The notes beneath the pieces are model-generated. The model had not been told where the DNA came from, searched no databases, and worked only from the letters and a program-made list of their open reading frames with translations. DNA of 64,000 nt, from NCBI RefSeq assembly GCF_900114845.1, contig NZ_FOUK01000004.1, positions 186,001 through 250,000 on the forward strand. The letters are read 5' to 3'. The translations under genes were made by a program, and so were the position numbers. The stretch comes from Pimelobacter simplex. GTDB taxonomy: Bacteria > Actinomycetota > Actinomycetes > Propionibacteriales > Nocardioidaceae. Shown in pieces: positions 52,594 through 61,090 of the stretch; the stretch's first letter is position 1; each line of letters opens with the position of its first letter.

Positions 52594-54897
52594 TCAGCCG
52601 GCGGCGACCGCACGACGGCGCCGGCGCCCACCCCGGCGGCGCTGCGTCGTGCCCTGGCTCCGCCCCGGCGGGGTGCTCGGCCGGGGCTTGAGGATGCCGC
52701 CCGGGTTCGTCGTCGGGTCGGTGGGGGTCTCGGTCGGCTGCTCGGTCGTCGGAGGAGCGGTCGTCGGCGGCGCGGTCGGCACCGTCGGCGTGGTCGGCTC
52801 CTTCGTCGGCTTCTCGGTCGGCTTGTCCTTCTTCGGCTTGCGCGTCGGCTTCGGGGGCGGCGGCGGAGCCGGGGCGTGCCCGGTGCTCGGCGCCTCGCCG
52901 GTCACGTACGCGGCCGGCGGCAGCGACTCGACGTCCTCGCCGTCGAGCGCCTTCTTCATCACCGCGGTCCAGGTGGCCGCGGGGTAGGAGCCGCCGAAGT
53001 ACGACGGCAGCCAGCCCTTGAGCTCCTCGTTGCCCTTGCCGCGCACGTACATCACGGCCGTGGCGAGCTGCGGCGTGTAGCCGGTGAACCAGGCCGAGGA
53101 GACCTCGCCCTTGCCGTTGGTCGCGGTGCCGGTCTTGCCGCCCGCCGGGCGGGCCAGGCCGAGCGCGGCCGAGCCGGAGCCCGCCTTGACCACCTGCTGG
53201 AGCGCGTAGCCCACGTCGTCGGAGATGCCCTCGTCGATCGCCCGGTGGTTGGTGACCTTGTGGTCGTAGCGGACCACGCCGTCACGGTCGACGACCTTCT
53301 CGATGATGTACGGGTCGGCGGCGACGCCGCGGTTGGCGATCGTCGCGTACCCGTTGGCCATGTTGATCGGGCTCACCGTCTGCGAGCCGAGCGAGACACC
53401 GGTGTTGGGCTCGAGCCCGTCGCTGTAGGTCGGGAAGCCGAAGGGCTTGGCGGCCGGCTTCTCCGGCGGGATGCCCATGTCGTTGGCGGTCTCGATGATC
53501 TTCTTCGGCCCGTCCGGGATCGCCAGGGTCAGGTCGATGTAGGCGGTGTTGATCGAGTCCTGGGTGGCCTTGATCAGGTTCACCCGGCCGTACGAGTGGT
53601 TGCCCTGGTTCTCGAACGGGCGACCCCCGCCGGGCAGGTAGTAGGGCGAGTTGCCGTCGAACGTGTCCTTGAGCTCGAAGCCGGCCTTGATCCCCGCGGC
53701 CAGCGCGAACGGCTTGAACGTCGAGCCGGCCTGACCGCCGGCGACGGCCCAGTTGAGCTGGGACTGGAGGTAGTCCTGGCCCGCGTAGATGCCGCGCACC
53801 GCGCCGGTGCCCGGCTGCACGGAGGCGACCGCGACGTGGAGCTGCTTGGGGCCGAAGCCCTCGGGACGCTCCTCGGCGACGCCCTCGGCCGCGGCGTTCA
53901 TCGCCTTGCGGGTGAACGTGGTGGTGACCTGGAGCCCGCCGCCGTTGATCTCCTGCTCGCTGAAGCCGAGCCGGAGCAGGTCCTTGCGGACCATCGTGAG
54001 CACGTGGCCGCGCTGGCCGCCGTACTGCGTGGTCTGGCGGATCTTCGGGAACTTGGGGAGCCCCGCGGCGAGGGCCTTGTCGCCCTCGGCGGCGGTGATG
54101 GTGTCCATCCCCTGCATGTTCTTGACGATCCGGTCGAAGCGCGCCTGCAGGCGGGCCCGGGCGTTGTCACCGTTGGCCGGGTCGTAGAGCGTCGGGTTGT
54201 TGAGGACGGCGGCCAGCACGACGGACTGGCGCAGGTTGAGGTCCTTGGCGTCCCGGTCGAAGTAGGCCCGCGCGGCCGACTGGATGCCGTAGGCGCCGCG
54301 GCCGAAGTAGATGGTGTTGAGGTAGCCCTCGAGGATCTTCTTCTTGCTCAGCTGGTTCTTGATCTTGAGCGAGAGGATCGCTTCCTTGACCTTGCGCTTC
54401 CAGGTGCGCTCCTGGGTCAGGTAGAGGATCTTCACGTACTGCTGGGTGATGGTCGACGCGCCCTGGGTCGAGTTGCCCTGGGCGTTGCTGAACGCGGCGC
54501 GCAGGATGCCCTTGGGGTCGAGACCGTTGTCGGTCCAGAAGGTCTGGTTCTCGGAGGCGACCACCGCGTCCTTGACGGTCTGCGGCATCTCGTCGTAGTC
54601 GATCGAGTCACGCTTCTGCACCGCGAACTGGCCCAGCGGGGCCTTGCCGTCGGCGTAGAACACCTGCGTCGTCTCGGTCAGGAACTCCTCGTTGGGGTTC
54701 GGGATGTCGATCGACTTGTACGCGAACACGAACGCCCCGACCGCGAGCAGCGCGAGCACCAGGCCGGTGACCAGGCTCCACAGCGTGAACCTCTTGAGCC
54801 GCTGCTTCCAGGTGCGCGGCTCGCGCACCTTGCCTGCCTTGGCCGACCGCGAGGAGCGCCCGGAGGCGCCGGCGGACTTGCGTTTTCCCTTCACCAC
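52594..54897 (-). CDS. Class A penicillin-binding protein (transglycosylase/transpeptidase)
   Basis: 767 residues. Basic cytosolic tail, one membrane helix (about 38-60), GT51 transglycosylase (ASENQTFWTDNGLD, QGASTITQQYVK) and a transpeptidase with SxxK (GSTFKPF), SxN (QDSINTAY) and KTG (GGKTGTA). A long Pro/Thr/Lys-rich tail ends in a run of arginines. The glycan-strand polymerase of cell-wall growth. Starts with two adjacent GTG codons. It follows the sigma/membrane-partner pair by 24 bases. Confidence 0.94.
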   Translation of the reverse strand: MVKGKRKSAGASGRSSRSAKAGKVREPRTWKQRLKRFTLWSLVTGLVLALLAVGAFVFAYKSIDIPNPNEEFLTETTQVFYADGKAPLGQFAVQKRDSIDYDEMPQTVKDAVVASENQTFWTDNGLDPKGILRAAFSNAQGNSTQGASTITQQYVKILYLTQERTWKRKVKEAILSLKIKNQLSKKKILEGYLNTIYFGRGAYGIQSAARAYFDRDAKDLNLRQSVVLAAVLNNPTLYDPANGDNARARLQARFDRIVKNMQGMDTITAAEGDKALAAGLPKFPKIRQTTQYGGQRGHVLTMVRKDLLRLGFSEQEINGGGLQVTTTFTRKAMNAAAEGVAEERPEGFGPKQLHVAVASVQPGTGAVRGIYAGQDYLQSQLNWAVAGGQAGSTFKPFALAAGIKAGFELKDTFDGNSPYYLPGGGRPFENQGNHSYGRVNLIKATQDSINTAYIDLTLAIPDGPKKIIETANDMGIPPEKPAAKPFGFPTYSDGLEPNTGVSLGSQTVSPINMANGYATIANRGVAADPYIIEKVVDRDGVVRYDHKVTNHRAIDEGISDDVGYALQQVVKAGSGSAALGLARPAGGKTGTATNGKGEVSSAWFTGYTPQLATAVMYVRGKGNEELKGWLPSYFGGSYPAATWTAVMKKALDGEDVESLPPAAYVTGEAPSTGHAPAPPPPPKPTRKPKKDKPTEKPTKEPTTPTVPTAPPTTAPPTTEQPTETPTDPTTNPGGILKPRPSTPPGRSQGTTQRRRGGRRRRRAVAAG

Positions 54898-54921
54898 GCA
54901 CGACAGGGTACGGCGCCGGTG

Positions 54922-55410
54922 TCAACCGACCCGATTTCCGGTGATCTGCTCACGGAGTGTCGCCAGCGCCCGCGACGAGTGGCTCTTCACCGTCCCCTCG
55001 GCCATGCCGAGCTCGGCAGCGGTCTCCGCGACCGACAGCCCGAGCCAGTGCCGGAGCACCACCACGCGGCGCTGCGGCAGCGGCAGCGCCCGGACGGCGG
55101 CCAGCAGGTCGGTCCGCTCGTCGGGCGGCAGCCCGGCGCGCGCCGGCGGATCGTGACCGTCGAGCCCGGGCCGCTCTCGGCGCCACGGACGGCGGCGGTC
55201 GTCGACGTCCGCGTTGACGATGATCCGCCGGGCGTAGGCGAGCTCGGTGCCGGAGCGGTGCAGCCGCGGCCAGCTGACGTAGAGCTTGGCCAGAGCGGTC
55301 TGGAGCACGTCCTCGGCGCGCGACCAGTCGCCGCACACGGCGTACGCGACCCGGCGCAGCAGGACCTGGTGCGCCTCGACGAAGGCGGTGAACTCGGCGT
55401 CGCGGCTCAC
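54922..55410 (-). CDS. SigE-family ECF-like RNA polymerase sigma factor
   Basis: 162 residues: sigma-70 region 2 (AFVEAHQVLLRRVAYAVCGD, ARRIIVNADVDDRRRPWRRE region) and region 4 (VVVLRHWLGLSVAETAAELG). The pattern matches the SigE-family factors of Nocardioides-like actinobacteria. Its GTG overlaps the stop of the membrane gene upstream, a normal sigma/anti-sigma-type arrangement but with reversed order. Confidence 0.9.
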   Translation of the reverse strand: MSRDAEFTAFVEAHQVLLRRVAYAVCGDWSRAEDVLQTALAKLYVSWPRLHRSGTELAYARRIIVNADVDDRRRPWRRERPGLDGHDPPARAGLPPDERTDLLAAVRALPLPQRRVVVLRHWLGLSVAETAAELGMAEGTVKSHSSRALATLREQITGNRVG

Positions 55411-56288
55411 CGCAGGCCCTCACCCGAGGCGTAGCGGTCCCGGGCGTGGGCGAGGAAGGCCGCAAGCGTCGGCTCGTCGAGCAGGTCGGCCTGGTACGGG
55501 ATGGTGTCGGTCGCGCCGTCGCCCGAGCGCCGGGCCAGCACGAAGTAGGTCAGTCCGTCGACCTCGACCTTGGCGACGGCCGTGGTGTCACCGGGCGCGG
55601 CGAAGCCGGGGACGTCCGGGTCGGGCCACTGGCGCAGGATCCGGGCGCCGATGCCGGGCTCCAGGACCGGCCCCGCGCCGGCGAACGACACCAGGTCGAC
55701 CGGCTGGTCGCCGTTCTGCAGGTCGACCTGGTCGTCGAGCCACTGCTCGAACCGGGCGTACGTCGTCCCGGCCGGGTCCCACGACGCGCCACCACCCGTC
55801 CGGGTGTGGTCGAGCAGGTACCAGTAGCGCTGCGTGCCCTTGACCACCACGAGGCCGACCGAGGCCTCCGGGGCGGTCCGGCGCAGCGGGTTGGCGACCT
55901 GGCGCTCGATCCGCCAGCCCGGGCGGAGCACCACCCGGCCCGCTTCGTCGTACCCGGCGTGCTGGCCGGGGGTCAGCACCTCCGAGATCCGCTGGGACGG
56001 CGGCCCCGGCGCGGTCCCGGTCGCCGTCGCCGTCGCCGTGGCGGACGGCGTCCCGGCGACCGGCGCCCGGTCCGGCGCGGCGTCGGGGCCACCGCCGCCC
56101 ACGAGCAGGCCGGCGCCCACCGCCAGCGCCCCGACCGCGCTCACCGCGGCGGCGCCCAGGCCGAGGCGCCGGTGCCGCTGCCGGCGCCGGCCGAGTGCCA
56201 CGTAGGCGCCCGCGGGGCGCGGTGCCGGCTCGCCGGCGTAGCCGGCCTCGAAGGCGGTCGCGATCTGGTCGGTCAGCTCCGGGCTCAT
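55407..56288 (-). CDS. Membrane-anchored partner of the SigE-type sigma factor
   Basis: 293 residues. Cytosolic segment (about 1-50), membrane helix near 52-75, then a Thr/Ala-rich stretch and a soluble outer domain. The gene directly precedes the sigma factor (GTGA overlap), the place of an anti-sigma factor; no zinc-binding HxxxCxxC is present, so the mechanism differs if it is one. ATG 56288 chosen. Confidence 0.6.
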   Translation of the reverse strand: MSPELTDQIATAFEAGYAGEPAPRPAGAYVALGRRRQRHRRLGLGAAAVSAVGALAVGAGLLVGGGGPDAAPDRAPVAGTPSATATATATGTAPGPPSQRISEVLTPGQHAGYDEAGRVVLRPGWRIERQVANPLRRTAPEASVGLVVVKGTQRYWYLLDHTRTGGGASWDPAGTTYARFEQWLDDQVDLQNGDQPVDLVSFAGAGPVLEPGIGARILRQWPDPDVPGFAAPGDTTAVAKVEVDGLTYFVLARRSGDGATDTIPYQADLLDEPTLAAFLAHARDRYASGEGLR

Positions 56289-56370
56289 GACTCCTCTACG
56301 TAACGCGCCGCGGATCGGTTGCGCGAACGCCACCGACACCCTCGATCCATCGAATGTTCACGTTTCGCGG

Positions 56371-56389
56371 ATATATCGCTACGATAGAT
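56371..56389. promoter_or_regulatory. Candidate PadR operator
   Basis: Near-perfect inverted repeat ATATATCG-CTA-CGATAGAT (one mismatch) ending three bases before the PadR ATG. A second palindrome TCGAT-CC-ATCGA lies at 56342-56353. Autoregulation is the likely role. Confidence 0.55.
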
Positions 56390-56392
56390 CGC

Positions 56393-56980
56393 ATGGCACG
56401 GCGCGGGGACACCATCGAGCTCGCAGTCCTCGGACTGCTGCACGAGGGACCCATGCACGGCTACGAGCTGCGCAAGCGGCTCAACCTGATGCTCGGATGG
56501 GGCCGCCTGCTGTCGTACGGCTCGCTCTACCCGGCGCTGAAGAAGATGCTCCGCGGCAACCTCATCGAGGAGGTCGTCCCGTCGGGTCCCCAGAGCCGGC
56601 GGCAGCGGATCGTCTACGCGGTGACCGAGCTGGGCACCGCCGAGTTCTCCCGCCTGATGTCGGAGGTGGGTCCTGCCGCATGGGAGGACGACAACTTCGA
56701 CATCCGGTTCCGGTTCTTCTCCTCCACCGACATGGAGATCCGCCTGCGCGTCCTCGAAGGACGTCGCTCGCGGCTGCAGGAGCGCCTGGACCGGGTGCAG
56801 CGCGAGCTCGCGATGACCCAGAAGGAGGTCGACCGGTACGCCACCGAGCTGCAGCGGCACGGTGTCGAGTCGGTCGAGCGCGAGGTCCGGTGGCTCTCCG
56901 ACCTCATCAACGCCGAGCGCGGCGCGCAGGGCAACGGCGCCGCCGCTCCCGAGGCGCCGTCGTCGGCGCCCTCCACCTGA
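56393..56980 (+). CDS. PadR-family transcriptional regulator
   Basis: 195 residues. N-terminal PadR winged helix: ELAVLGLLHEGPMHGYELRK then RLLSYGSLYPALKKMLRGN. A long C-terminal coiled coil (about 110-175, RLQERLDRVQRELAMTQKEV) mediates dimerisation. ATG 56393 was chosen because 13 codons upstream overlap the operator palindrome. A PadR gene next to inositol-1-phosphate synthase is a conserved actinobacterial pair, and it may control ino1. Confidence 0.9.
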   Translation: MARRGDTIELAVLGLLHEGPMHGYELRKRLNLMLGWGRLLSYGSLYPALKKMLRGNLIEEVVPSGPQSRRQRIVYAVTELGTAEFSRLMSEVGPAAWEDDNFDIRFRFFSSTDMEIRLRVLEGRRSRLQERLDRVQRELAMTQKEVDRYATELQRHGVESVEREVRWLSDLINAERGAQGNGAAAPEAPSSAPST

Positions 56981-57041
56981 CAGACACCCCCACCCACCTG
57001 AGCAGTCAGCAGTCATGAGTACCAAGGAAGGAACACCCCCA

Positions 57042-58127
57042 ATGGGTTCGGTTCGAGTAGCAATCGCGGGCGTGGGCAACTGCGCCACGTCCCTCATCCA
57101 GGGCGTGCAGTACTACCGGGACGCCGATGCCTCGAGCACCGTCCCGGGGCTCATGCACGTCCAGTTCGGCGACTACCACGTCGGTGACGTCCAGTTCGTC
57201 GCCGCGTTCGACGTCGACGACAAGAAGGTCGGCAAGGACCTGTCCGAGGCCATCAACGCCTCGGAGAACAACACGATCAAGATCGCCGACGTCCCGACCC
57301 TGGGTGTCGAGGTCCAGCGCGGCCCGACGCTCGACGGTCTCGGCAAGTACTACCGGATGACCATCGAGGAGTCGGCCGCCGAGGCGGTCGACGTCGTCCA
57401 GGCGCTCAAGGACGCCGAGGTCGACGTGCTCGTCTCCTACCTCCCGGTGGGCTCCGAGGAGGCCGACAAGTTCTACGCCCAGTGCGCGATCGACGCCGGC
57501 GTGGCCTTCGTCAACGCCCTCCCCGTCTTCATCGCCTCCGACCCGGTCTGGGCCAAGAAGTTCGAGGACGCCGGCGTCCCGATCGTCGGTGACGACATCA
57601 AGTCGCAGGTCGGCGCCACCATCACCCACCGCGTGATGGCGAAGCTGTTCGAGGACCGCGGCGTGACGCTGGACCGCACCTACCAGCTCAACGTCGGCGG
57701 CAACATGGACTTCAAGAACATGCTCGAGCGCGAGCGCCTGGAGTCCAAGAAGGTCTCCAAGACCCAGGCCGTCACGTCCAACCTCAACGGCCCGCTGGCC
57801 GGCGTGGGTGCCGACGACCGCAACGTGCACATCGGCCCGTCCGACTACGTCGCGTGGCTCGACGACCGCAAGTGGGCCTACGTCCGCCTCGAGGGTCGCG
57901 CGTTCGGTGACGTCCCGCTCAACCTCGAGTACAAGCTCGAGGTCTGGGACTCGCCGAACTCGGCCGGCATCATCATCGACGCCGTCCGCGCGGCCAAGAT
58001 CGCCAAGGACCGCGGCATCGGCGGCCCGATCATCCCCGCGTCGGCGTACCTCATGAAGAGCCCGCCGGTGCAGATCGAGGACACCGAGGGCCGCTCGCAG
58101 CTCGAGGCCTTCATCAAGGGCGTCTGA
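57042..58127 (+). CDS. ino1: Inositol-3-phosphate synthase
   Basis: 361 residues. NAD-binding GVGNCATSLIQG at the N-terminus, then the conserved NVGGNMDFKNMLERERLESK region with catalytic lysines. It converts glucose-6-phosphate to inositol-3-phosphate, the first step to phosphatidylinositol and mycothiol. ATG 57042 was chosen with AGGAAGGA nine bases upstream; ATG 57015 in frame is an alternative adding nine residues. A strong terminator follows. Confidence 0.96.
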   Translation: MGSVRVAIAGVGNCATSLIQGVQYYRDADASSTVPGLMHVQFGDYHVGDVQFVAAFDVDDKKVGKDLSEAINASENNTIKIADVPTLGVEVQRGPTLDGLGKYYRMTIEESAAEAVDVVQALKDAEVDVLVSYLPVGSEEADKFYAQCAIDAGVAFVNALPVFIASDPVWAKKFEDAGVPIVGDDIKSQVGATITHRVMAKLFEDRGVTLDRTYQLNVGGNMDFKNMLERERLESKKVSKTQAVTSNLNGPLAGVGADDRNVHIGPSDYVAWLDDRKWAYVRLEGRAFGDVPLNLEYKLEVWDSPNSAGIIIDAVRAAKIAKDRGIGGPIIPASAYLMKSPPVQIEDTEGRSQLEAFIKGV

Positions 58128-58141
58128 GCACCTCGCTCGTC

Positions 58142-58183
58142 CCACGACCCCGTGCCCTTCCGGGTGCGGGGTCGTGGCTTTTT
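58142..58183 (+). terminator. Rho-independent terminator of ino1
   Basis: CCACGACCCCG pairs with CGGGGTCGTGG, then two G-U pairs and CCC/GGG close on loop TTCC, followed by CTTTTTCT. The U-tract is rare among terminators in this window. Confidence 0.92.
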
Positions 58184-58188
58184 CTGCC

Positions 58189-59250
58189 TCAGGCCGGCGC
58201 CAGCGAGGCCAGCACGTCGAACTCGTAGTCGTCGGCCCGGGCGATGTGCACGTCCTGGTACGACGACCCGGCGCCCAGCCGCACCGTGCCGCGCGGTCCG
58301 TCGTAGGTGACGCCGTGCTCGGCGATGGCGGCCAGCATCCGGGCCGGGTCGGCGCTGCCGACGGCGCCGGCCGCCGCGGCCAGGGCCAGGATGCCCTCGA
58401 AGCAGGACTCGGCGGCGTTGTTGAGCGCCGGGGCGCCCGGCCCGAAGCGGTCGGCGTACGAGCCGGTGAAGTCCATCGCCGATGCGGTCACCAGGCTGTT
58501 GAAGTAGGCCGCCGCGACGTAGAGGTCGCGGGTGGCGCCGGCGCCGGAGGCGAGCAGCATGTTCTCCTCCATGAGCGGGCTGAACCGGATCAACCGGTCC
58601 TGCAGCCCACCGGCCGCGAACTGCCGGTTGAACAGCACCGCGTCGCGCCCGACCAGGAGCATCACGACGCCCTGGGCGTCGCTGCGGCGCACGTCGTGCA
58701 GGACGCCGCGGAAGTCACGGCAGCCGTAGCGGACGAACTCCTCGTGGACGATGTCGAGCCCGGTGGCGCGCGCGTAGTCGCGGATCACCCGGACCGTGCG
58801 CCGCGGCCAGACGTAGTCGGCGCCGACCACCGACCAGCGGCGGATGCCGAGGTGCTCACGCAGCCAGGCCAGCCCCGGCGCGACCTGGAAGGACGGCGTC
58901 TCGCCCGGGCAGAGCACGGCCTCGCGGTCGGCGCCCTCGTGCAGCGAGGTGTAGACGTACGGGACGCCCAGCCCGGCCAGCACCGGCGCCATGTGCTGGC
59001 GCACCGACGAGATGTGCCAGCCGACCACCGCGTGGATCCGGCCGGCGGCGACCGCCGCGGCGGTGCTGTCGCAGAACTGCTCGAGCGGGGCGCCGGCGTC
59101 GAGCACCTCGACGTCGACGGGGCGCCCGAGGATGCCGGTGCCCTGGTTGAGCTGGGCGACGGCGAGCTCGGCGACCTTCTCGCAGGAGGGCCCGAAGATC
59201 CCGCCGGGACCCTGCAGCGGGATCGCCAGCCCGACGCGGAACGGCTCCAC
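58189..59250 (-). CDS. AmiC-like amide-sensing binding protein (cytoplasmic)
   Basis: 353 residues of type I periplasmic-binding-protein fold: VGLAIPLQGPGGIFGPSCEK at once at the N-terminus, AVVGWHISSVRQHMAPVLAG, and GVVMLLVGRDAVLFNRQF. It has no signal peptide, as in AmiC of Pseudomonas, which senses amides and controls an antiterminator. GTG 59250 with AGAGGGGG upstream was chosen. It is divergent from a MarR gene, which precedes a formamidase. Confidence 0.82.
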   Translation of the reverse strand: MEPFRVGLAIPLQGPGGIFGPSCEKVAELAVAQLNQGTGILGRPVDVEVLDAGAPLEQFCDSTAAAVAAGRIHAVVGWHISSVRQHMAPVLAGLGVPYVYTSLHEGADREAVLCPGETPSFQVAPGLAWLREHLGIRRWSVVGADYVWPRRTVRVIRDYARATGLDIVHEEFVRYGCRDFRGVLHDVRRSDAQGVVMLLVGRDAVLFNRQFAAGGLQDRLIRFSPLMEENMLLASGAGATRDLYVAAAYFNSLVTASAMDFTGSYADRFGPGAPALNNAAESCFEGILALAAAAGAVGSADPARMLAAIAEHGVTYDGPRGTVRLGAGSSYQDVHIARADDYEFDVLASLAPA

Positions 59251-59355
59251 GCGCCACCCCCTCTGTCCGGTCTCGCCGCGGCAATAGCACCGAATGGAAT
59301 AGTTTGGGAGTATGGAGCGTCGCACCGCACGGGTCAAGGGAGAGGGGACGCACTG

Positions 59356-59769
59356 ATGGCAGCCACACTCGGGGAGCTCGCCAGCCTGCTCATCGGCCGC
59401 GCCTCGCGGCTGGAGCGGGCGATCGGCGCCGCGCTCTCCGGCACCCCTCTCGGCGCACCGCACTGGCTGGTGCTGACCGCCCTGCACGGCCGCGCCGACG
59501 GCGCCACGATGAGCGACGTCGCGCAGGTCGTCAGCCTGCCGGCGGCCACGCTGACGCGCAGCGTCGACCGGCTCGTCGACCACGCCCTGGTGCACCGCAC
59601 GCTCGACGGCGCCGACCGGCGCCGGGTCCTGGTCGGACTGACCGACCGCGGCCGCACGACGTACGACGAGCACCGGGCCGCCGTCGAGGCGGCGCTGGCC
59701 GCCGAGCTCGACGCGCTCGCCGGCTGGGAGCGCGAGGCGCTGCGGGGGCTGCTCGCCCGCACCCCTTGA
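59356..59769 (+). CDS. MarR-family transcriptional regulator of the formamidase locus
   Basis: 137 residues with a winged helix: PHWLVLTALHGRADGATMSD, LPAATLTRSVDRLVDHALVH and DRRRVLVGLTDRGRTTYDEH. AGAGGGGA precedes the ATG. It sits between an AmiC-like sensor gene (divergent) and the formamidase, whose promoter holds a perfect palindrome just after this gene. Confidence 0.88.
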   Translation: MAATLGELASLLIGRASRLERAIGAALSGTPLGAPHWLVLTALHGRADGATMSDVAQVVSLPAATLTRSVDRLVDHALVHRTLDGADRRRVLVGLTDRGRTTYDEHRAAVEAALAAELDALAGWEREALRGLLARTP

Positions 59770-59770
59770 T

Positions 59771-59790
59771 TTACTTCCAAATGGAAGTAA
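59771..59790. promoter_or_regulatory. Candidate MarR operator before the formamidase gene
   Basis: TTACTTCCAAATGGAAGTAA, a palindrome with 9-bp arms and a 2-base centre, two bases after the MarR stop and 39 bases before the formamidase start. The AT-rich palindrome in a GC-rich background is typical of a MarR site. Confidence 0.65.
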
Positions 59791-59828
59791 TGTGCTCCGC
59801 GTCACCCCCGACGAACGGAGCCTCAGCC

Positions 59829-61037
59829 ATGTCCAACACCACCGACTTCACCCGGTCCGGCGTCTCCCGCTTCCCCGACCGCGACCTCGGCGTCCCGCGC
59901 TTCCGCTGCGAGGTCGGCGTCCCGCTGGCCGAGCAGAAGCACCTCGGCCACAACCGCTGGCACCCCGACATCCCGCCGCTCATCGAGGTCGGCCTCGGGG
60001 ACGAGCTGATCCTCGAGAGCGGCGGCTACGACGACTACCAGCTCCGCGACGTCGACGACGACCAGGACATCCACGCCTTCGACCTGACCCGGACCCACCC
60101 GCTGACCGGGCCGGTGAAGGTCGACGGGGTCAAGGCCGGCGACCTGCTCGTCGTCGACATCCTCGACGTCCAGCCGCTCTCCGGCATCGGCTACTCCAAC
60201 ATCCTGCCGGGCATGGGCGGACCGCTCGCGGCGGACTTCCCCGACGGCTACAAGACCGTCTGGGACCTGCACGGCCTGTTCGCGACCAGCCGGCAGATCC
60301 CGGGCGTGGAGATCCCGGCGATCAGCCACCCCGGGATCATCGGCGTCGCCCCCTCGCACGACCTGCTGCGCACGTGGAACGAGCGCGAGGACCCGTTCAT
60401 CGCCGACGGCCTCGCCGCCCCGCGCGCCGACGCCCGCGACACCGCGGTGCTGCGCGACCTCGAGGGGGAGGAGTGGGCCCGGGTCGCCGAGACGGCCGCG
60501 CGCACCATCCCGCCGCGCGAGAACGGCGGCAACATGGACATCAAGAACCTCTCCCGCGGCTCCCGGGTCTACTTCCCGGTCTTCGTCGACGGCGCGCTCT
60601 TCTCCAGCGGCGACTTCCACTTCGCCGAGGGCGACGGCGAGATCACCTGGAACGCCATCGAGATGGACGGCGTCGGCTGGTACCGCTTCGGCGTGATCAA
60701 GGACGGCATGGCCCGCTACGGCGTCCGGACACCGATGTTCCGGCCCTCACCTGTCGACCCGCAGTTCGGCACCCGGTACCTGTCCTTCACCGGCCTCTCC
60801 GCCGGCGGCAAGGAGCAGCGCTACCTCGACACGACCATGGCGGTGACCCAGGTGGTGGAGCAGGCGATCGAGTACCTCGGGAAGTTCGGCTACAGCCCGG
60901 AGCAGGCCTACACGATCATCTCGGTGGCGCCGTGCGAGATGCACGTGGGCGGCGTGGTCGACATCCCCAATGCGGCCGTGGTGCTGAAGATCCCGCTCGA
61001 CATCTTCGACCAGGACATCCTCCCGCAGCCGAAGTAG
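59829..61037 (+). CDS. fmdA: Formamidase/acetamidase
   Basis: 402 residues, typical FmdA length. ENGGNMDIKNLSRGSRVYFP and FSSGDFHFAEGDGEITWNA are hallmark stretches that include metal-binding residues; the N-terminal KHLGHNRWHPDIPP also fits. It cleaves formamide or acetamide to ammonia and acid. Near an AmiC-like sensor and MarR regulator, so inducible by amides. ACGGAG lies upstream of the ATG. Confidence 0.93.
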   Translation: MSNTTDFTRSGVSRFPDRDLGVPRFRCEVGVPLAEQKHLGHNRWHPDIPPLIEVGLGDELILESGGYDDYQLRDVDDDQDIHAFDLTRTHPLTGPVKVDGVKAGDLLVVDILDVQPLSGIGYSNILPGMGGPLAADFPDGYKTVWDLHGLFATSRQIPGVEIPAISHPGIIGVAPSHDLLRTWNEREDPFIADGLAAPRADARDTAVLRDLEGEEWARVAETAARTIPPRENGGNMDIKNLSRGSRVYFPVFVDGALFSSGDFHFAEGDGEITWNAIEMDGVGWYRFGVIKDGMARYGVRTPMFRPSPVDPQFGTRYLSFTGLSAGGKEQRYLDTTMAVTQVVEQAIEYLGKFGYSPEQAYTIISVAPCEMHVGGVVDIPNAAVVLKIPLDIFDQDILPQPK

Positions 61038-61090
61038 CCCTCGCCGCGACGGGACGGACCCGGGTCGGGTCAGGTCAGGTCGGGGTCGGG

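Noticed and set aside
51148..55434. Very long plus-strand open frame of over 1,400 codons opposite the GT87, PBP and sigma genes
   Set aside because: It is made of Val, Gly, Arg, Asp and Leu in the composition of an antisense frame of GC-rich genes, has no recognisable domain, and lies opposite four clear genes.
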